Part shown: positions 27,538 through 36,999 of the stretch, one piece after another
How positions within the stretch are numbered: the stretch's first letter is position 1
Layout: each line of letters opens with the position of its first letter
Assembly (NCBI GenBank): GCA_965661085.1
Contig: CBFIDA010000001.1
Coordinates: forward strand, 62,001 to 126,000
Length of the DNA stretch: 64,000 nucleotides
Reading direction: 5' to 3'
Source: CBFIDA01 sp965661085
GTDB lineage: Bacteria; Pseudomonadota; Gammaproteobacteria; Comchoanobacterales; Comchoanobacteraceae
The notes under the pieces: model-generated
Seen by the model: the letters and a program-made list of their open reading frames with translations, nothing else
Databases searched by the model: none
What the model was told of the DNA's origin: nothing
Translations under genes and position numbers: made by a program

Positions 27538-27819
27538 GGCCCCTCCTCCTTATGCTTCATTATAGAACAAAAACAAACATTGGGGGGCACATGGCATTGA
27601 ACACACATGGAAGCATTGCATGCCACCCAAAGACTTTGGTGCCACATGCGCATCACTGACAACGGCACACACGCATTGATTTGATGTGATCCATCATACG
27701 CTTCACACGCCAAAACATGCATGCACCGCATCCGACAAACAACATTGCCTGACCACACCAAGATCTGGTCACAAGCAAAAAAGCATGCTAATCTAAAGAT
27801 TCAACAATGAGGATGTTTT

Positions 27820-28269
27820 ATGCCAGACTTCAGTTTTGAAGGGTGTCACAAATTTTGGGCAGCGTTTTCTGACCCCATGGTTCACAAAGCACTGTGTTTC
27901 ATGGAGAGTGTCGAAAGCTGGGCCATTGACAATGACACATCCATCGATGAAACCTTTACAGCACTCGGTCGTGCCCTTGAGAATATCGATAACATTGACC
28001 TGGGTGACCAAGACAAATTCATTGCCATTGCTGCCCAAGTCAAAGCATCTCGCAACCTCAGACTCTTACAAACTCTTGACACTGCTTATCCTGGTGCCGT
28101 TTCTAAATTGCTCAGCCGAGCAGAGGAGCAAAGCAGCACAGATGAAACCGCTGCCTTGTTTTTGAAGCGCAACGTGGCATTCGAGCGTTTGCGCTTGCTG
28201 GGTGTCATCTTCTCTGAAGCACGCCTCACACTACTTAAAGACATCTTAGAAACCGCCAAACACAGTTGA
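27820..28269 (+). CDS. icmW: Dot/Icm type IVB secretion chaperone IcmW
   Basis: IcmW is a small acidic cytoplasmic protein that, with IcmS, forms the adaptor presenting many effectors to the T4BSS coupling complex. The 149-aa product matches Legionella IcmW along its whole length: MPD.S.E, DPM......FMESVE.W, the DLG..DKFI.I block, LRLLQ..DT..PG, AEE.S, and FLKRN..FERLRLL near the C-terminus. Length is the same (about 150 aa). GAGGATG precedes the ATG. icmX follows 38 bases downstream, as in Legionella and Coxiella. icmS, icmV and dotA are not in this window. Confidence 0.92.
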   Translation: MPDFSFEGCHKFWAAFSDPMVHKALCFMESVESWAIDNDTSIDETFTALGRALENIDNIDLGDQDKFIAIAAQVKASRNLRLLQTLDTAYPGAVSKLLSRAEEQSSTDETAALFLKRNVAFERLRLLGVIFSEARLTLLKDILETAKHS

Positions 28270-28307
28270 TGTCACATCATTTGTCTCAATCCATGGGAGG
28301 ATCAACC

Positions 28308-30050
28308 ATGACCCAACACACCAAATTCTTTCTTTCAATCGGTGGTGCACTGCTCACCACCTTCGCTTTGGCGCAAACCATACCAACAGCACCATCCTCA
28401 GACAAACAGAGTTTTGTGGATGCTTTGGCAGAATATTGGGGCAAGCCCAATACCTCACAAGACGCATCACCACCACCGCCATCCAAAGGATCCTTGCAAA
28501 CAACGTTTTTGGCAAACCCTGGCGCGCAAAAAGAGGCGCAAAGGACATACAACATCATGCAAAGCTTCATCAGCTTTACTGGGGCCAACAACAATCATTC
28601 CGAACTGGATATCTTCAACGCCAGCAACCCCACCAACAACACTTTGGCACTCTACCGCTGCTTGACCGCGAATGCCATGCCAAACAACCCAGTTGATCCA
28701 ACCACCATCAAAAGCACCACTGATATGGAAAGTGCTGGTCGGGTTGCCATCGACTCAGTGGATTACACATTGCGCTTCGCTCCCCCACAATCTTGTTCAG
28801 CCAGCACCCTTCTATCTGACGATGCAGCACAAAACGCAAGTGCCTACAGAGGCGTGATGTTTTTTCATGCTGCTGTCACACAATGTCTCAACTCATTTGG
28901 GGATCAAAATGACACCACTTCAGCAAAACCCAAAGCCCCCAACAATCCGATGAGCGGCAATGCCCCACAAGGTAAATTTGCTAAAAATCTTCAACCCTGC
29001 ACCAAATTTGATGCATACCAACTTGGACGGCGCATGAAGGCAACACTGATCGATGGACGCAGGGGTGAGGGTGCACTACCGTCTCAATTGCAAAGCACGG
29101 TCAACGCACTCATCTCTGGACTGCCACAACCCACAAAAGACAGCTCACCAAATCTCTACAAAAGTTTTCTGACCAATGTGCAAGGCCAGTTGAACGGTTT
29201 GTCCGACAAACTTTCAAACGCATTGTTGTTGTCACTGAACAAAAATGCCAACACTGCAAACATGCAGCCAACACAGCCGTTTATGTTGTCTGCCTCTGGC
29301 TTGGTGAACCAAAACAGTCTGAACATGAGGCAAGCTTCCGATGCAGGCAATTGGTTACAAGGGATTGCTGCCAGCTTCTCACCACAACATTATGTCGCGC
29401 CTGGCTTGATCATTGCCGACCCCTCATCTGGCACATTTGCATTTGGGCGTGGACATTTGTTGAATCTGACCACCATCAACACCATGTCCTCTAAAAAGCA
29501 AAAAGGATTTTATCGGCACAGTCGCGACGATTCAAAGCACTATGTGAGCCCCAGCACCATCATGAATTTCAGAACCAACCAAATTGGTGAGATCAACAAA
29601 CAAATACAAAGTTACACCACCAAGATTGCACAATTTGGTCTGCTTAAAAATGCTGCTTTGGGCAGCTTATCCATGCTGATTGCTGAGCGAGTCAATGGTG
29701 ACAATAAAAAACCATCATTCATTGCCGCACTCAAGGCCAATGCCACTGCCCGATCAGGTGACACTTACCCTGATACCCTGGCACAACTCAAACCAGTTGG
29801 CTTGATGCGTGAAGAAGTCAAATTGTTGGCCGACATCCGTTATCAGCTCTATCTCAACTATCTGGCGCAAGAACGTGTCCAAGCATCTTTGGCCATGGTA
29901 CAACTCAACAACCTTCACGATGCTGCTGGCAACTTGGACAGCCAATACAAGCAACTGAAAGACAAAATCAAACAATACAACAAAGGCGAAAAAAGCAGTG
30001 GTATCAATCCCAGCGCCATGCAAGCAAATCCCAGCATGCCTGGCGCATGA
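28308..30050 (+). CDS. icmX: Dot/Icm type IVB secretion protein IcmX-like, secreted
   Basis: A 580-aa exported protein: Sec signal peptide (KFFLSIGGALLTTFALA, cleavage near 21), then a long Asn/Ser/Thr/Pro-rich periplasmic body with a few cysteines, ending in a helical region with KLLADIRYQLYLNYLAQERVQASLAMVQ. That C-terminal helix pattern and its position directly after icmW indicate IcmX, the periplasmic T4BSS protein. It is about 100 residues longer than the Legionella protein as I recall it, and sequence identity elsewhere is not obvious, so synteny carries weight. GGAGG lies seven bases before the ATG at 28308. A hairpin follows the stop. Confidence 0.75.
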   Translation: MTQHTKFFLSIGGALLTTFALAQTIPTAPSSDKQSFVDALAEYWGKPNTSQDASPPPPSKGSLQTTFLANPGAQKEAQRTYNIMQSFISFTGANNNHSELDIFNASNPTNNTLALYRCLTANAMPNNPVDPTTIKSTTDMESAGRVAIDSVDYTLRFAPPQSCSASTLLSDDAAQNASAYRGVMFFHAAVTQCLNSFGDQNDTTSAKPKAPNNPMSGNAPQGKFAKNLQPCTKFDAYQLGRRMKATLIDGRRGEGALPSQLQSTVNALISGLPQPTKDSSPNLYKSFLTNVQGQLNGLSDKLSNALLLSLNKNANTANMQPTQPFMLSASGLVNQNSLNMRQASDAGNWLQGIAASFSPQHYVAPGLIIADPSSGTFAFGRGHLLNLTTINTMSSKKQKGFYRHSRDDSKHYVSPSTIMNFRTNQIGEINKQIQSYTTKIAQFGLLKNAALGSLSMLIAERVNGDNKKPSFIAALKANATARSGDTYPDTLAQLKPVGLMREEVKLLADIRYQLYLNYLAQERVQASLAMVQLNNLHDAAGNLDSQYKQLKDKIKQYNKGEKSSGINPSAMQANPSMPGA

Positions 30051-30055
30051 TGCCA

Positions 30056-30103
30056 ATATCCCATGGCTCGAGCCATCTCACTGATGCTCAAGCCATGGGA
30101 TAT
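30056..30103. repeat. Perfect 13-bp inverted repeat between convergent icmX and ruvB
   Basis: ATATCCCATGGCT (30056-30068) is exactly mirrored by AGCCATGGGATAT (30091-30103) around a 22-base loop that can pair four more bases. It starts five bases after the icmX stop and ends 22 bases from the ruvB stop, so it can act as a transcript-end hairpin for both genes. No T-run follows on either strand, so it is not a typical rho-independent terminator; 3'-end RNA stabilisation is an alternative. Confidence 0.6.
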
Positions 30104-30125
30104 ACATCGCCTCCAAGTGATGGCT

Positions 30126-31136
30126 TCATTCTTTTTCAGTATATGGGTATCCCAGGTGGTCGTAGCTCAGTTTCAGTGCAACTCGCCCGCGTGACGTACG
30201 CGCCAGAAAACCCTGTTGAATCAAAAATGGTTCGACAACATCTTCCAACGTGCCACGCTCTTCACCCAAAGCAGCCGACAAACTCTCAATGCCAACAGGC
30301 CCGCCAGCAAAGCGCTCAATCAATAAGGTTAAGAGACGTCGATCCATGACATCCAAACCCAGTGCATCGACTTCGAGTTGATCGAGTGCTTTGGTTGCCA
30401 CTTCTGGACCAATGATGCTCAAGCCTTGCACTTGCGCAAAATCTCTGACGCGGCGCAGCAATCGATTGGCAATACGTGGTGTGCCACGCGCACGTCTGGC
30501 AATCTCTTGGGCACCCAAATCATCCAATTCGATGCCCAAAATGGCACCCGACCGCTTGACAATGTTGGCCAAGTCATCGACATCATAAAAATTCAGACGC
30601 TGTACAATGCCAAAGCGATCACGCAATGGTGACGTCAACAAACCTGCACGTGTGGTGGCGCCCACCAACGTGAACTTTTGCAGATCCAATCGGATGGAGC
30701 GTGCAGCAGGTCCTTCTCCAATCATGATGTCGAGCTGATAATCTTCCATCGCAGAATACAACACCTCCTCAATCGAGGGGTTGAGGCGATGAATTTCATC
30801 AATGAAAAGGACATCTCCTGCCTGCAGATTGGTCAGTAGAGCGGCAAGATCACCAGATTTTTCAAGCACCGGCCCTGAAGTTTGTCTGAGCTGCGCCCCC
30901 ATTTCATTGGCGATGATATAAGAAAGGGTGGTCTTCCCCAGTCCTGGCGGCCCAAAGATCAAAACATGGTCCAAGGCATCGCCACGCTGTCTGGCTGCTT
31001 GGATGAATACACCAAGCTGTGCGGTCACTTTGGGTTGCCCCACGTATTCCGACAACCGTGTTGGCCGAATTGAGCGGTCTTGTGCCACTTCTTCAGGCTG
31101 CCCAACAGGGTCAATCACACGATCTGCTTCTATCAT
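30126..31136 (-). CDS. ruvB: Holliday junction branch-migration helicase RuvB
   Basis: The AAA+ motor of RuvABC. The 336-aa product has RSIRPTRLSEYVGQ, Walker A GPPGLGKT (62-69), Walker B LFIDEIHRL (about 111-119), sensor 1 around TLVGATTRAG and the C-terminal winged-helix domain. The ATG at 31136 has GGAG eight bases upstream and starts 16 bases after ruvA; the longer frame is ignored. Last gene of the yebC-ruvC-ruvA-ruvB series. Confidence 0.97.
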   Translation of the reverse strand: MIEADRVIDPVGQPEEVAQDRSIRPTRLSEYVGQPKVTAQLGVFIQAARQRGDALDHVLIFGPPGLGKTTLSYIIANEMGAQLRQTSGPVLEKSGDLAALLTNLQAGDVLFIDEIHRLNPSIEEVLYSAMEDYQLDIMIGEGPAARSIRLDLQKFTLVGATTRAGLLTSPLRDRFGIVQRLNFYDVDDLANIVKRSGAILGIELDDLGAQEIARRARGTPRIANRLLRRVRDFAQVQGLSIIGPEVATKALDQLEVDALGLDVMDRRLLTLLIERFAGGPVGIESLSAALGEERGTLEDVVEPFLIQQGFLARTSRGRVALKLSYDHLGYPYTEKE

Positions 31137-31152
31137 CACACATGCTCCAAAA

Positions 31153-31761
31153 TCAAGTCGACAATCTTTGTAGCGCCAATCGAACCACTTCCGACACGTC
31201 TTGAATGTCCTGCGCAATCTCGGCAACAACACGCATGGCTTTTTGTTTTTGATAACCCAAGGCGATCAAGGCCTCTGTGGCATCATGCTGGCATGCATTT
31301 TGTGTGTCCGCTGTGATCGGTGCATCAAAACTGATGTCCGACGCCGACACATAAAATGACACATCAAGCTTATCTTTGAGGGCGATCAGTAATTTTTCAG
31401 CGCCCCGTTTTCCCAATCCCTTTACACGCAGCAATGGACTTAAAGATTGCATGCGGACACTGTCAATCAAGTCTTTGAGTGTCAATTGTGACAAAATGTT
31501 GAGCGCCACTTTGGGGCCCACACCATTGACCTTAATCAACTGGCGAAAGACCTTTTGGCCCTGCAAAGACTCAAATCCATACAACAAATGCGCATCGTCG
31601 CGCACCACTTGGTGCGTGTAGAGCGTTTGGGTTGCGCCAACTTCAAGTTTTTGCACATCGACCAAAGGCATCTCAATTTCATACGTGATGCCACTTGCGG
31701 TTTTGAGGTACACCCACTGTTGAGACGTGTCTTCGATTTGACCCGTTACGGCAAAAATCAT
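31153..31761 (-). CDS. ruvA: Holliday junction DNA-binding protein RuvA
   Basis: RuvA tetramers clamp Holliday junctions and load RuvB. The 202-aa product has the N-terminal OB fold (MIFAVTGQI...), HhH motifs (FRQLIKVNGVGPKVALNIL and LLRVKGLGKRGAEKLLIAL) and the C-terminal RuvB-binding helical domain. Normal length, good GGAG ribosome site. Lies between ruvC and ruvB. Confidence 0.96.
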   Translation of the reverse strand: MIFAVTGQIEDTSQQWVYLKTASGITYEIEMPLVDVQKLEVGATQTLYTHQVVRDDAHLLYGFESLQGQKVFRQLIKVNGVGPKVALNILSQLTLKDLIDSVRMQSLSPLLRVKGLGKRGAEKLLIALKDKLDVSFYVSASDISFDAPITADTQNACQHDATEALIALGYQKQKAMRVVAEIAQDIQDVSEVVRLALQRLST

Positions 31762-31834
31762 CCCTTCTCCTTTTCATTTCATCGTAATCTGAATGGCAAG
31801 CACATGCAATGGTTGTTGTATCGAATGTCAGAGG

Positions 31835-32332
31835 TCAAACCACATCAATCAAATGGGTCAGGTGTAGACGTTGACTGTGGCACAACGCGACAGCCAAAGC
31901 ATCCCCCGCATCGACTTGTGGAGCCGATTGGAGTTTTAAACGATGCTGCACCATGAAATTGACTTGTGCTTTGTCCACTCCCCCTTTGCCTACCAAGGTT
32001 TGTTTGACGAGCCGCGGGCTGTATTCATACACTTTTTGCGAAGTATGTTGCATCAGTGCCAAAATAATGACTCCACGTGCGTGCCCCAACTTGAGGGCTG
32101 TGCTCGCATTTTTGGCCAAAAAAACATCTTCCACCGCACAAACATCAGGCTGATGAGTCCGCAACAGTTGTTGCAAAGCATCATAAATCTGCACCAAACG
32201 CTGATTGAAATCACGCGTTGCAAAAACTTTGACACAACCACTGGCCACATAGGTCTCTCGACCATCATCATGATGCTCGATGACCCCATAGCCCAAGATT
32301 CTAGACCCAGGGTCAATGCCGAGAATGATCAT
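31835..32332 (-). CDS. ruvC: Holliday junction resolvase RuvC
   Basis: Endonuclease that resolves Holliday junctions. The 165-aa product begins MIILGIDPGSRILGYG with the first catalytic Asp, followed by AVEDVFLAKNASTALKLGHARG with the Glu, and ends with VDAGDALAVALCH containing the last catalytic acids. The start overlaps the yebC stop by ATGA. Confidence 0.96.
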   Translation of the reverse strand: MIILGIDPGSRILGYGVIEHHDDGRETYVASGCVKVFATRDFNQRLVQIYDALQQLLRTHQPDVCAVEDVFLAKNASTALKLGHARGVIILALMQHTSQKVYEYSPRLVKQTLVGKGGVDKAQVNFMVQHRLKLQSAPQVDAGDALAVALCHSQRLHLTHLIDVV

Positions 32333-33057
32333 GCAGCGTCATCTGAAAATATGGCGTTGGTATACACTGCCTGCACGTCGTCCAAATCTTCCAGCATGTC
32401 TTGCAGCTTCATGACTTTTTCGGTTGCCTCTCCATCCAAAGCAATCTCATTGTCGGCGGCCCAAACCAAATCGCTGCTGATCACAGGCCATGATTGTTGT
32501 GCCATGGTATCTCGAACAGCCTCAAAGCATTCTGGTGTAGAGACCACCTCTATGCCATAAGGGTCGACAGAAATGTCATCGGCCCCCGCTTCCAAAGCCA
32601 CCTCAAACACAGCTTCTTCATCCATCGATGGCTCAAGCAACAGCACACCTTTTTGCTGGAATTGATAGCTGACCGATCCTTCCGTACCCAAATTGCCACC
32701 AGATTTACTGAATGCATGCCGCACTTCAGCAACCGTTCTGTTGCGATTGTCTGTCAAACAATGCACCCAAACCGCCACACCGGCTGGCCCATACCCTTCA
32801 TATTTGGCATCTTCAAGTGCTGCACCATCAGAATTGCCGGCCCCTTTATCAATGGCACGCTTGATGGTGTCTTTGGGCATGTTTTGCTGGTTGGCCTTAT
32901 CAACCGCCAAACGCAACGCCGGATTCATCGTCAAATCATCGCCACCTCGTGCAGCAACTGTGATCTCACGAATCAATTTGGTAAAGATTTTACCACGCTT
33001 GGCATCCTGCTTGCCTTTACGATGCTTGATGTTGGCCCATTTACTGTGACCTGCCAT
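32329..33057 (-). CDS. yebC: YebC/PmpR family translation or transcription regulator
   Basis: A 242-aa member of the TACO1/YebC family, beginning MAGHSKWANIKHRKGKQDAKRGK and containing YEGYGPAGVA and LGTEGSVSYQF, all hallmark segments. YebC proteins are variously described as transcription regulators and as factors relieving ribosome stalling at proline stretches. Immediately upstream of ruvC, as in most gammaproteobacteria, and 13 bases after aspS. Confidence 0.95.
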   Translation of the reverse strand: MAGHSKWANIKHRKGKQDAKRGKIFTKLIREITVAARGGDDLTMNPALRLAVDKANQQNMPKDTIKRAIDKGAGNSDGAALEDAKYEGYGPAGVAVWVHCLTDNRNRTVAEVRHAFSKSGGNLGTEGSVSYQFQQKGVLLLEPSMDEEAVFEVALEAGADDISVDPYGIEVVSTPECFEAVRDTMAQQSWPVISSDLVWAADNEIALDGEATEKVMKLQDMLEDLDDVQAVYTNAIFSDDAA

Positions 33058-33070
33058 ATGCCGCTCTCCC

Positions 33071-34891
33071 CTATTGTGTGCCTTTGACTGTCGCCTTTTC
33101 TGGTGTCTTCACGCGAATGTTCAAGGTTTGAAGCTGTGCGCGTTCCACCGGGGCAGGTGCTGCAGTCATCGGACAAGCAGCAGATTGTGTTTTTGGAAAA
33201 GCAATCACATCCCGAATGCTTTGAGCGCCTGTCATCAACATCACCAAACGATCCACCCCAAAAGCAAGCCCTCCATGCGGTGGGCAGCCATATTGTAGTC
33301 CTCTGAGTAGATGGCCAAATTCCTTTTCTGCGGTCTCCTGAGTGATGCCCAAAACATCAAAGACAGCCTGCTGCATGGCCATGTCGTGGATACGAATCGA
33401 TCCACCACCAATTTCACAACCATTGAGCACCATGTCATAAGCTTTGGAAAGCGCCTTTTCTGGTGCCGCTTTGAACGTTTCAAGCGACTCAGAAGGTGCG
33501 GTGAAAGGGTGATGTTGTGGCATGCATTGTGCCACACTGCCATCTTGATGATGCTCCACCTCAAACATGGGAAAATCGACCACCCACAACAGTGCCCAAG
33601 CCTGTGGATCAATGAGAGATAAATCTTGCCCCAAGCGATCACGTAAAGCCGACATGGTTTGGTTGACCATGGCCTGAGGCCCTGCACCAAAGAAAATCAG
33701 GTCGCCATCGACAGCTTCTGTGGCTTCGACCATTGCCATCACGGCTTCTGGCTTTAAGAATTTGACAATGGGGGACTGCAAACCAGCCACACCTTGGCTC
33801 AAATCATTGACTTTGATGTAAGCCAACCCCTTGGCACCAAGATTGGTGACCAAGTCGGTGTAGCCATCGATCTCACGACGCGACAGTTTGGCGCCCCCTG
33901 GAACTCTGAGTCCCACCACACGTCCAATGGGATGCTTGGCTGGCTCTGAAAACACAGCAAAATCTTGGTCCACGCAATGGGTATCCAGATCAACCAAAAA
34001 CAGCGGATTACGTAAATCTGGACGATCGTTGCCATATTTTTCCATGCAGACTTGATGGGTCATCGTGGGCAATGGATCAGGCAAGTCTACGCCAAGGACT
34101 GTCTTAAAAAGGTGGCGCACCAAACCTTCCATCATGCGCATGACAGCTGCTTCATCGACAAAAGCCATTTCCATATCAAGCTGTGTGAATTCAGGCTGAC
34201 GGTCTGCGCGTAAATCTTCGTCTCTGAAGCATTTGACCACTTGATAGTAACGCTCAAAACCAGACATCATCAACAACTGCTTAAAAATCTGAGGCGATTG
34301 CGGCAAGGCAAAAAAGGATCCCAAATGCGTACGGCTCGGCACAATATAATCCCGGGCGCCCTCAGGGGTGGCTTTGGTCAAAACAGGTGTTTCGATGTCT
34401 AGAAAATCATGTGCCTCAAGATATTGCCGCATTTCACGGACCACCTGAGCTCTCAATCGCATACGATGTTGCATTTCTGGCCGACGCAAATCCAGGTAAC
34501 GATGGTACAAACGGACCTCTTCGTTGGCTTGCACGCCATCTGCGATGGGAAATGGCAATGGCAAAGAGGCATTGAGGCAGACCAAACGTGTTGCATGGAT
34601 TTCAATGGCTCCCGTAGGCAAATCGGGGTTGCATGTGCCCTCTGGTCGTGACACCACTTTGCCTGTGATGGCAATGACATACTCAGAACGCAATTGTTCA
34701 GCTTGTGCAAACACCTCGGACTGCTCTGGATGGCAGACAACCTGAACGTGTCCAGCACCATCACGGCAATCAATGAAAATGACGCCACCATGATCACGAC
34801 GACGCCCAACCCATCCAACCACTTGAACGGTCTGGTCGATGAATGCTTCGGTCAATTGACCACATGCATGAGAGGCGATCCAGCTTGTCAT
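33071..34891 (-). CDS. aspS: Aspartate--tRNA ligase
   Basis: Class II aminoacyl-tRNA synthetase, 606 aa. N-terminal OB anticodon-binding domain (VQVVGWVGRRRDHGGVIFID), motif 2 (FRDEDLRADRQPEFTQLDME), the bacterial GAD insertion domain (about 300-410) and motif 3 (GGLAFGVDRLVMLM). The ATG at 34891 follows GGAG at eight bases; an in-frame GTG at 34900 is rejected. Whether it is discriminating (Asp only) was not determined. Sits between the DUF502 gene and yebC in an apparent operon. Confidence 0.97.
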   Translation of the reverse strand: MTSWIASHACGQLTEAFIDQTVQVVGWVGRRRDHGGVIFIDCRDGAGHVQVVCHPEQSEVFAQAEQLRSEYVIAITGKVVSRPEGTCNPDLPTGAIEIHATRLVCLNASLPLPFPIADGVQANEEVRLYHRYLDLRRPEMQHRMRLRAQVVREMRQYLEAHDFLDIETPVLTKATPEGARDYIVPSRTHLGSFFALPQSPQIFKQLLMMSGFERYYQVVKCFRDEDLRADRQPEFTQLDMEMAFVDEAAVMRMMEGLVRHLFKTVLGVDLPDPLPTMTHQVCMEKYGNDRPDLRNPLFLVDLDTHCVDQDFAVFSEPAKHPIGRVVGLRVPGGAKLSRREIDGYTDLVTNLGAKGLAYIKVNDLSQGVAGLQSPIVKFLKPEAVMAMVEATEAVDGDLIFFGAGPQAMVNQTMSALRDRLGQDLSLIDPQAWALLWVVDFPMFEVEHHQDGSVAQCMPQHHPFTAPSESLETFKAAPEKALSKAYDMVLNGCEIGGGSIRIHDMAMQQAVFDVLGITQETAEKEFGHLLRGLQYGCPPHGGLAFGVDRLVMLMTGAQSIRDVIAFPKTQSAACPMTAAPAPVERAQLQTLNIRVKTPEKATVKGTQ

Positions 34892-35034
34892 GTTGCCCAC
34901 TCCAAATCAAAAGAATGCCAACAACATACAGGCAATGGCCAAACAAAGCAAGTTTATCCACCCAACTGGCGGGCTCAGATCGCAAGACAGAGGCCACCAA
35001 TCACAGGTCAAAGGCACACCATCCCATTCTCATG

Positions 35035-35664
35035 TTAAGATGCATCTGCGTCAGACACACCCATAGCATCAGGACTCGCGTAAGGTGAGACTGTACCCAA
35101 AGAAATGACACACTTCAAAGCCTGATCAACCGAAATATTGAGCGGCAATGTATCCTTTTGAGCCACCATCACCAAAAAACCAGAAGTGGGATTGGGTGTG
35201 GTTGGCACAAACACCATCACGTGCGGCTCATGCTGCAACTCTGGCAAAGGGGGCAGCTGATTGCTGGTTTTAAACGCAATACTCCATACACCTGCCTTGG
35301 GGTATTGTACCAATAAAACTTCACGAAACGCGTTGTTGTCCTTGGACAAAATCACCGTCAAAGATTGTTTGACACCTTGATACACCGAACGCACCAAAGG
35401 TATGCGATTGAGCAAACTCTCATAAGCCCCAACCAAACGTTTGCCCAAAATGTTGGTGACCACAAAGCCCGTGATGAACAACAGCAACACAATCAGCATC
35501 AAGCTGACTCCTGGCAAAGTATGTCCCAACAAATGGATGGGCTGATACGTCTCCGGAATCCAAGTAATCATACGGTCCATCAGATCCAAAATGAAACGAA
35601 TGACGACGATGGTGACACCCAATGGTACCCAAACCAATAAACCAGCAATCAAATACTTCTTCAT
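35035..35664 (-). CDS. DUF502 family inner-membrane protein
   Basis: A 209-aa membrane protein with two transmembrane helices (KYLIAGLLVWVPLGVTIVVIRFIL and VSLMLIVLLLFITGFVV), the conserved NRIPLVRSVYQGVKQ loop and the VMVFVPTTPNPTSGFLV segment that define DUF502. Function is unknown; genes of this family commonly precede aspS, as here. The ATG at 35664 has a perfect AGGAGG ribosome site. Confidence 0.85.
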   Translation of the reverse strand: MKKYLIAGLLVWVPLGVTIVVIRFILDLMDRMITWIPETYQPIHLLGHTLPGVSLMLIVLLLFITGFVVTNILGKRLVGAYESLLNRIPLVRSVYQGVKQSLTVILSKDNNAFREVLLVQYPKAGVWSIAFKTSNQLPPLPELQHEPHVMVFVPTTPNPTSGFLVMVAQKDTLPLNISVDQALKCVISLGTVSPYASPDAMGVSDADAS

Positions 35665-35766
35665 CGTGCGCCTCCTGCACAACGCCCTGATTCAGTCATA
35701 TTCGCATCATTCGAAGCAGAGTGCAAGGCAACCCATGCATGCTCTCACAGGCGCCCACCTGCTCAA

Positions 35767-36999
35767 TCAGCTTGCTTTTGCATCCTGTCTTTTTCCTTGA
35801 AGAGATTGCGCCCTTTTTTCTTCATCCAACGCAATAAGATGGCCGCGTATTTTAGGATCCATATATTGGTCTACGACCAGTTTTTCGGCTGAAGCGGCCA
35901 TAGGTTTATTCGTGACTGGGTTTCTGTTCATACAACTTGACATAGACTCTTTCAGACTCTCTAACCCACAAACATTGGTTGGCTTCTTATCTTGTTCGCT
36001 GGAAGTGCACACTACTGGAATTTGTACGTTGTCGTATAATACTGCGCACTGCAACACCCATGGCCGAATTGCCATGCCTACCAGTGCAGCCAAGTGATCG
36101 AGGACTGTTGTGTATGTTTTCCCAGCCCTCTTGAAACACGCTATGATTTTAGGAAGGTTTTTGTCCAATCGTTGCTCTACAGAAGGTTCAGCATCATGAA
36201 GCGCCTCATTCTGGTCGTTTTTCGCATCATGTGCGTACTCTTGATTCAGATGCCATAAGCCTCTTGATGCAAGGTGATTCCTAAAACAACGACACAGCTT
36301 CCTAATCTTCGAAGCCAGTTTGCAGTCTCCCGCACCTATCTTATGATCAGGGTGGCTTGGGATCGTCCCTATCAATGCTTCAACCTTAGCATCCCCTAAT
36401 TCCATAACTTCTTGAAAAGTATCCTGATCCTTTTTTGGACGCGTCACAATAAACGCACGCATGTCATTTATCTTTAACTGAACCATCTTCAACTGTCCTG
36501 CGACTCGTTGTATTTGAGACTTTCGTATGGCACCATTCAACTTCATGAGAGTCTTGCATCGTTTGGTATCGGTGTATTGAGCAACAACCCTTTTACAGAA
36601 TTCAGACTGGTTTTGGAATGGGATACCATCATTTGACTCGTGTTTACCTTCAAACCAATCGTGCAACACAACAATGTCATAAACATCTGTCGGAACATTG
36701 CCAGGAATGACTTGGCCAAGAACAACTGGGATTTTCACTGGGATCAATGATATTCCCCCCCGGAACATCCATAATTCAACGGACATGCCCACCAGTATAG
36801 ACAAGTGTTGATGCACCTCATCGTATGCTACCTTAGCACTCTTGAAACACGCTATGATTTTAGGAAGATTGGCGTGCAGTCGTTGCTCAATATAGGACTT
36901 GGCCTTGACATCATCAATCTCCTGATTTTGTGGGTTCTGGTATAAGAACTTGAATAAATCTGCTGCAAGCGCCCCAATCCCTTTTGAACGAATTTGCAT
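35767..36999 (-). CDS. C-terminal part of a frameshifted repeat-containing membrane protein
   Basis: A 410-codon frame that appears to continue the gene starting at 38960 after a frameshift. Two tandem units are visible: residues ~1-190 and ~235-410 share EQRL..NLPKIIACFK.A...Y..V..HL..LVGM, then IPVV and PT.V. The period is about 237 codons. Its start ATG has no good ribosome site, and the preceding half of the first repeat unit is encoded in the other frame of the upstream ORF. No enzyme or binding motif is recognised; there are no transmembrane segments, so it would form the cytoplasmic end. Either a decaying gene, a sequencing error or recoding. Confidence 0.6.
   Translation of the reverse strand: MQIRSKGIGALAADLFKFLYQNPQNQEIDDVKAKSYIEQRLHANLPKIIACFKSAKVAYDEVHQHLSILVGMSVELWMFRGGISLIPVKIPVVLGQVIPGNVPTDVYDIVVLHDWFEGKHESNDGIPFQNQSEFCKRVVAQYTDTKRCKTLMKLNGAIRKSQIQRVAGQLKMVQLKINDMRAFIVTRPKKDQDTFQEVMELGDAKVEALIGTIPSHPDHKIGAGDCKLASKIRKLCRCFRNHLASRGLWHLNQEYAHDAKNDQNEALHDAEPSVEQRLDKNLPKIIACFKRAGKTYTTVLDHLAALVGMAIRPWVLQCAVLYDNVQIPVVCTSSEQDKKPTNVCGLESLKESMSSCMNRNPVTNKPMAASAEKLVVDQYMDPKIRGHLIALDEEKRAQSLQGKRQDAKAS
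36128..36867. repeat. Tandem repeat units marked by an exact 29-nt direct repeat 711 bp apart
   Basis: The 29 bases at 36128-36156 recur identically at 36839-36867. The spacing, 711 bases, is exactly 237 codons, and the surrounding protein sequence (EQRL..NLPKIIACFK and following) is also similar, so this is an in-frame internal duplication of one domain rather than a chance repeat. Confidence 0.75.
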
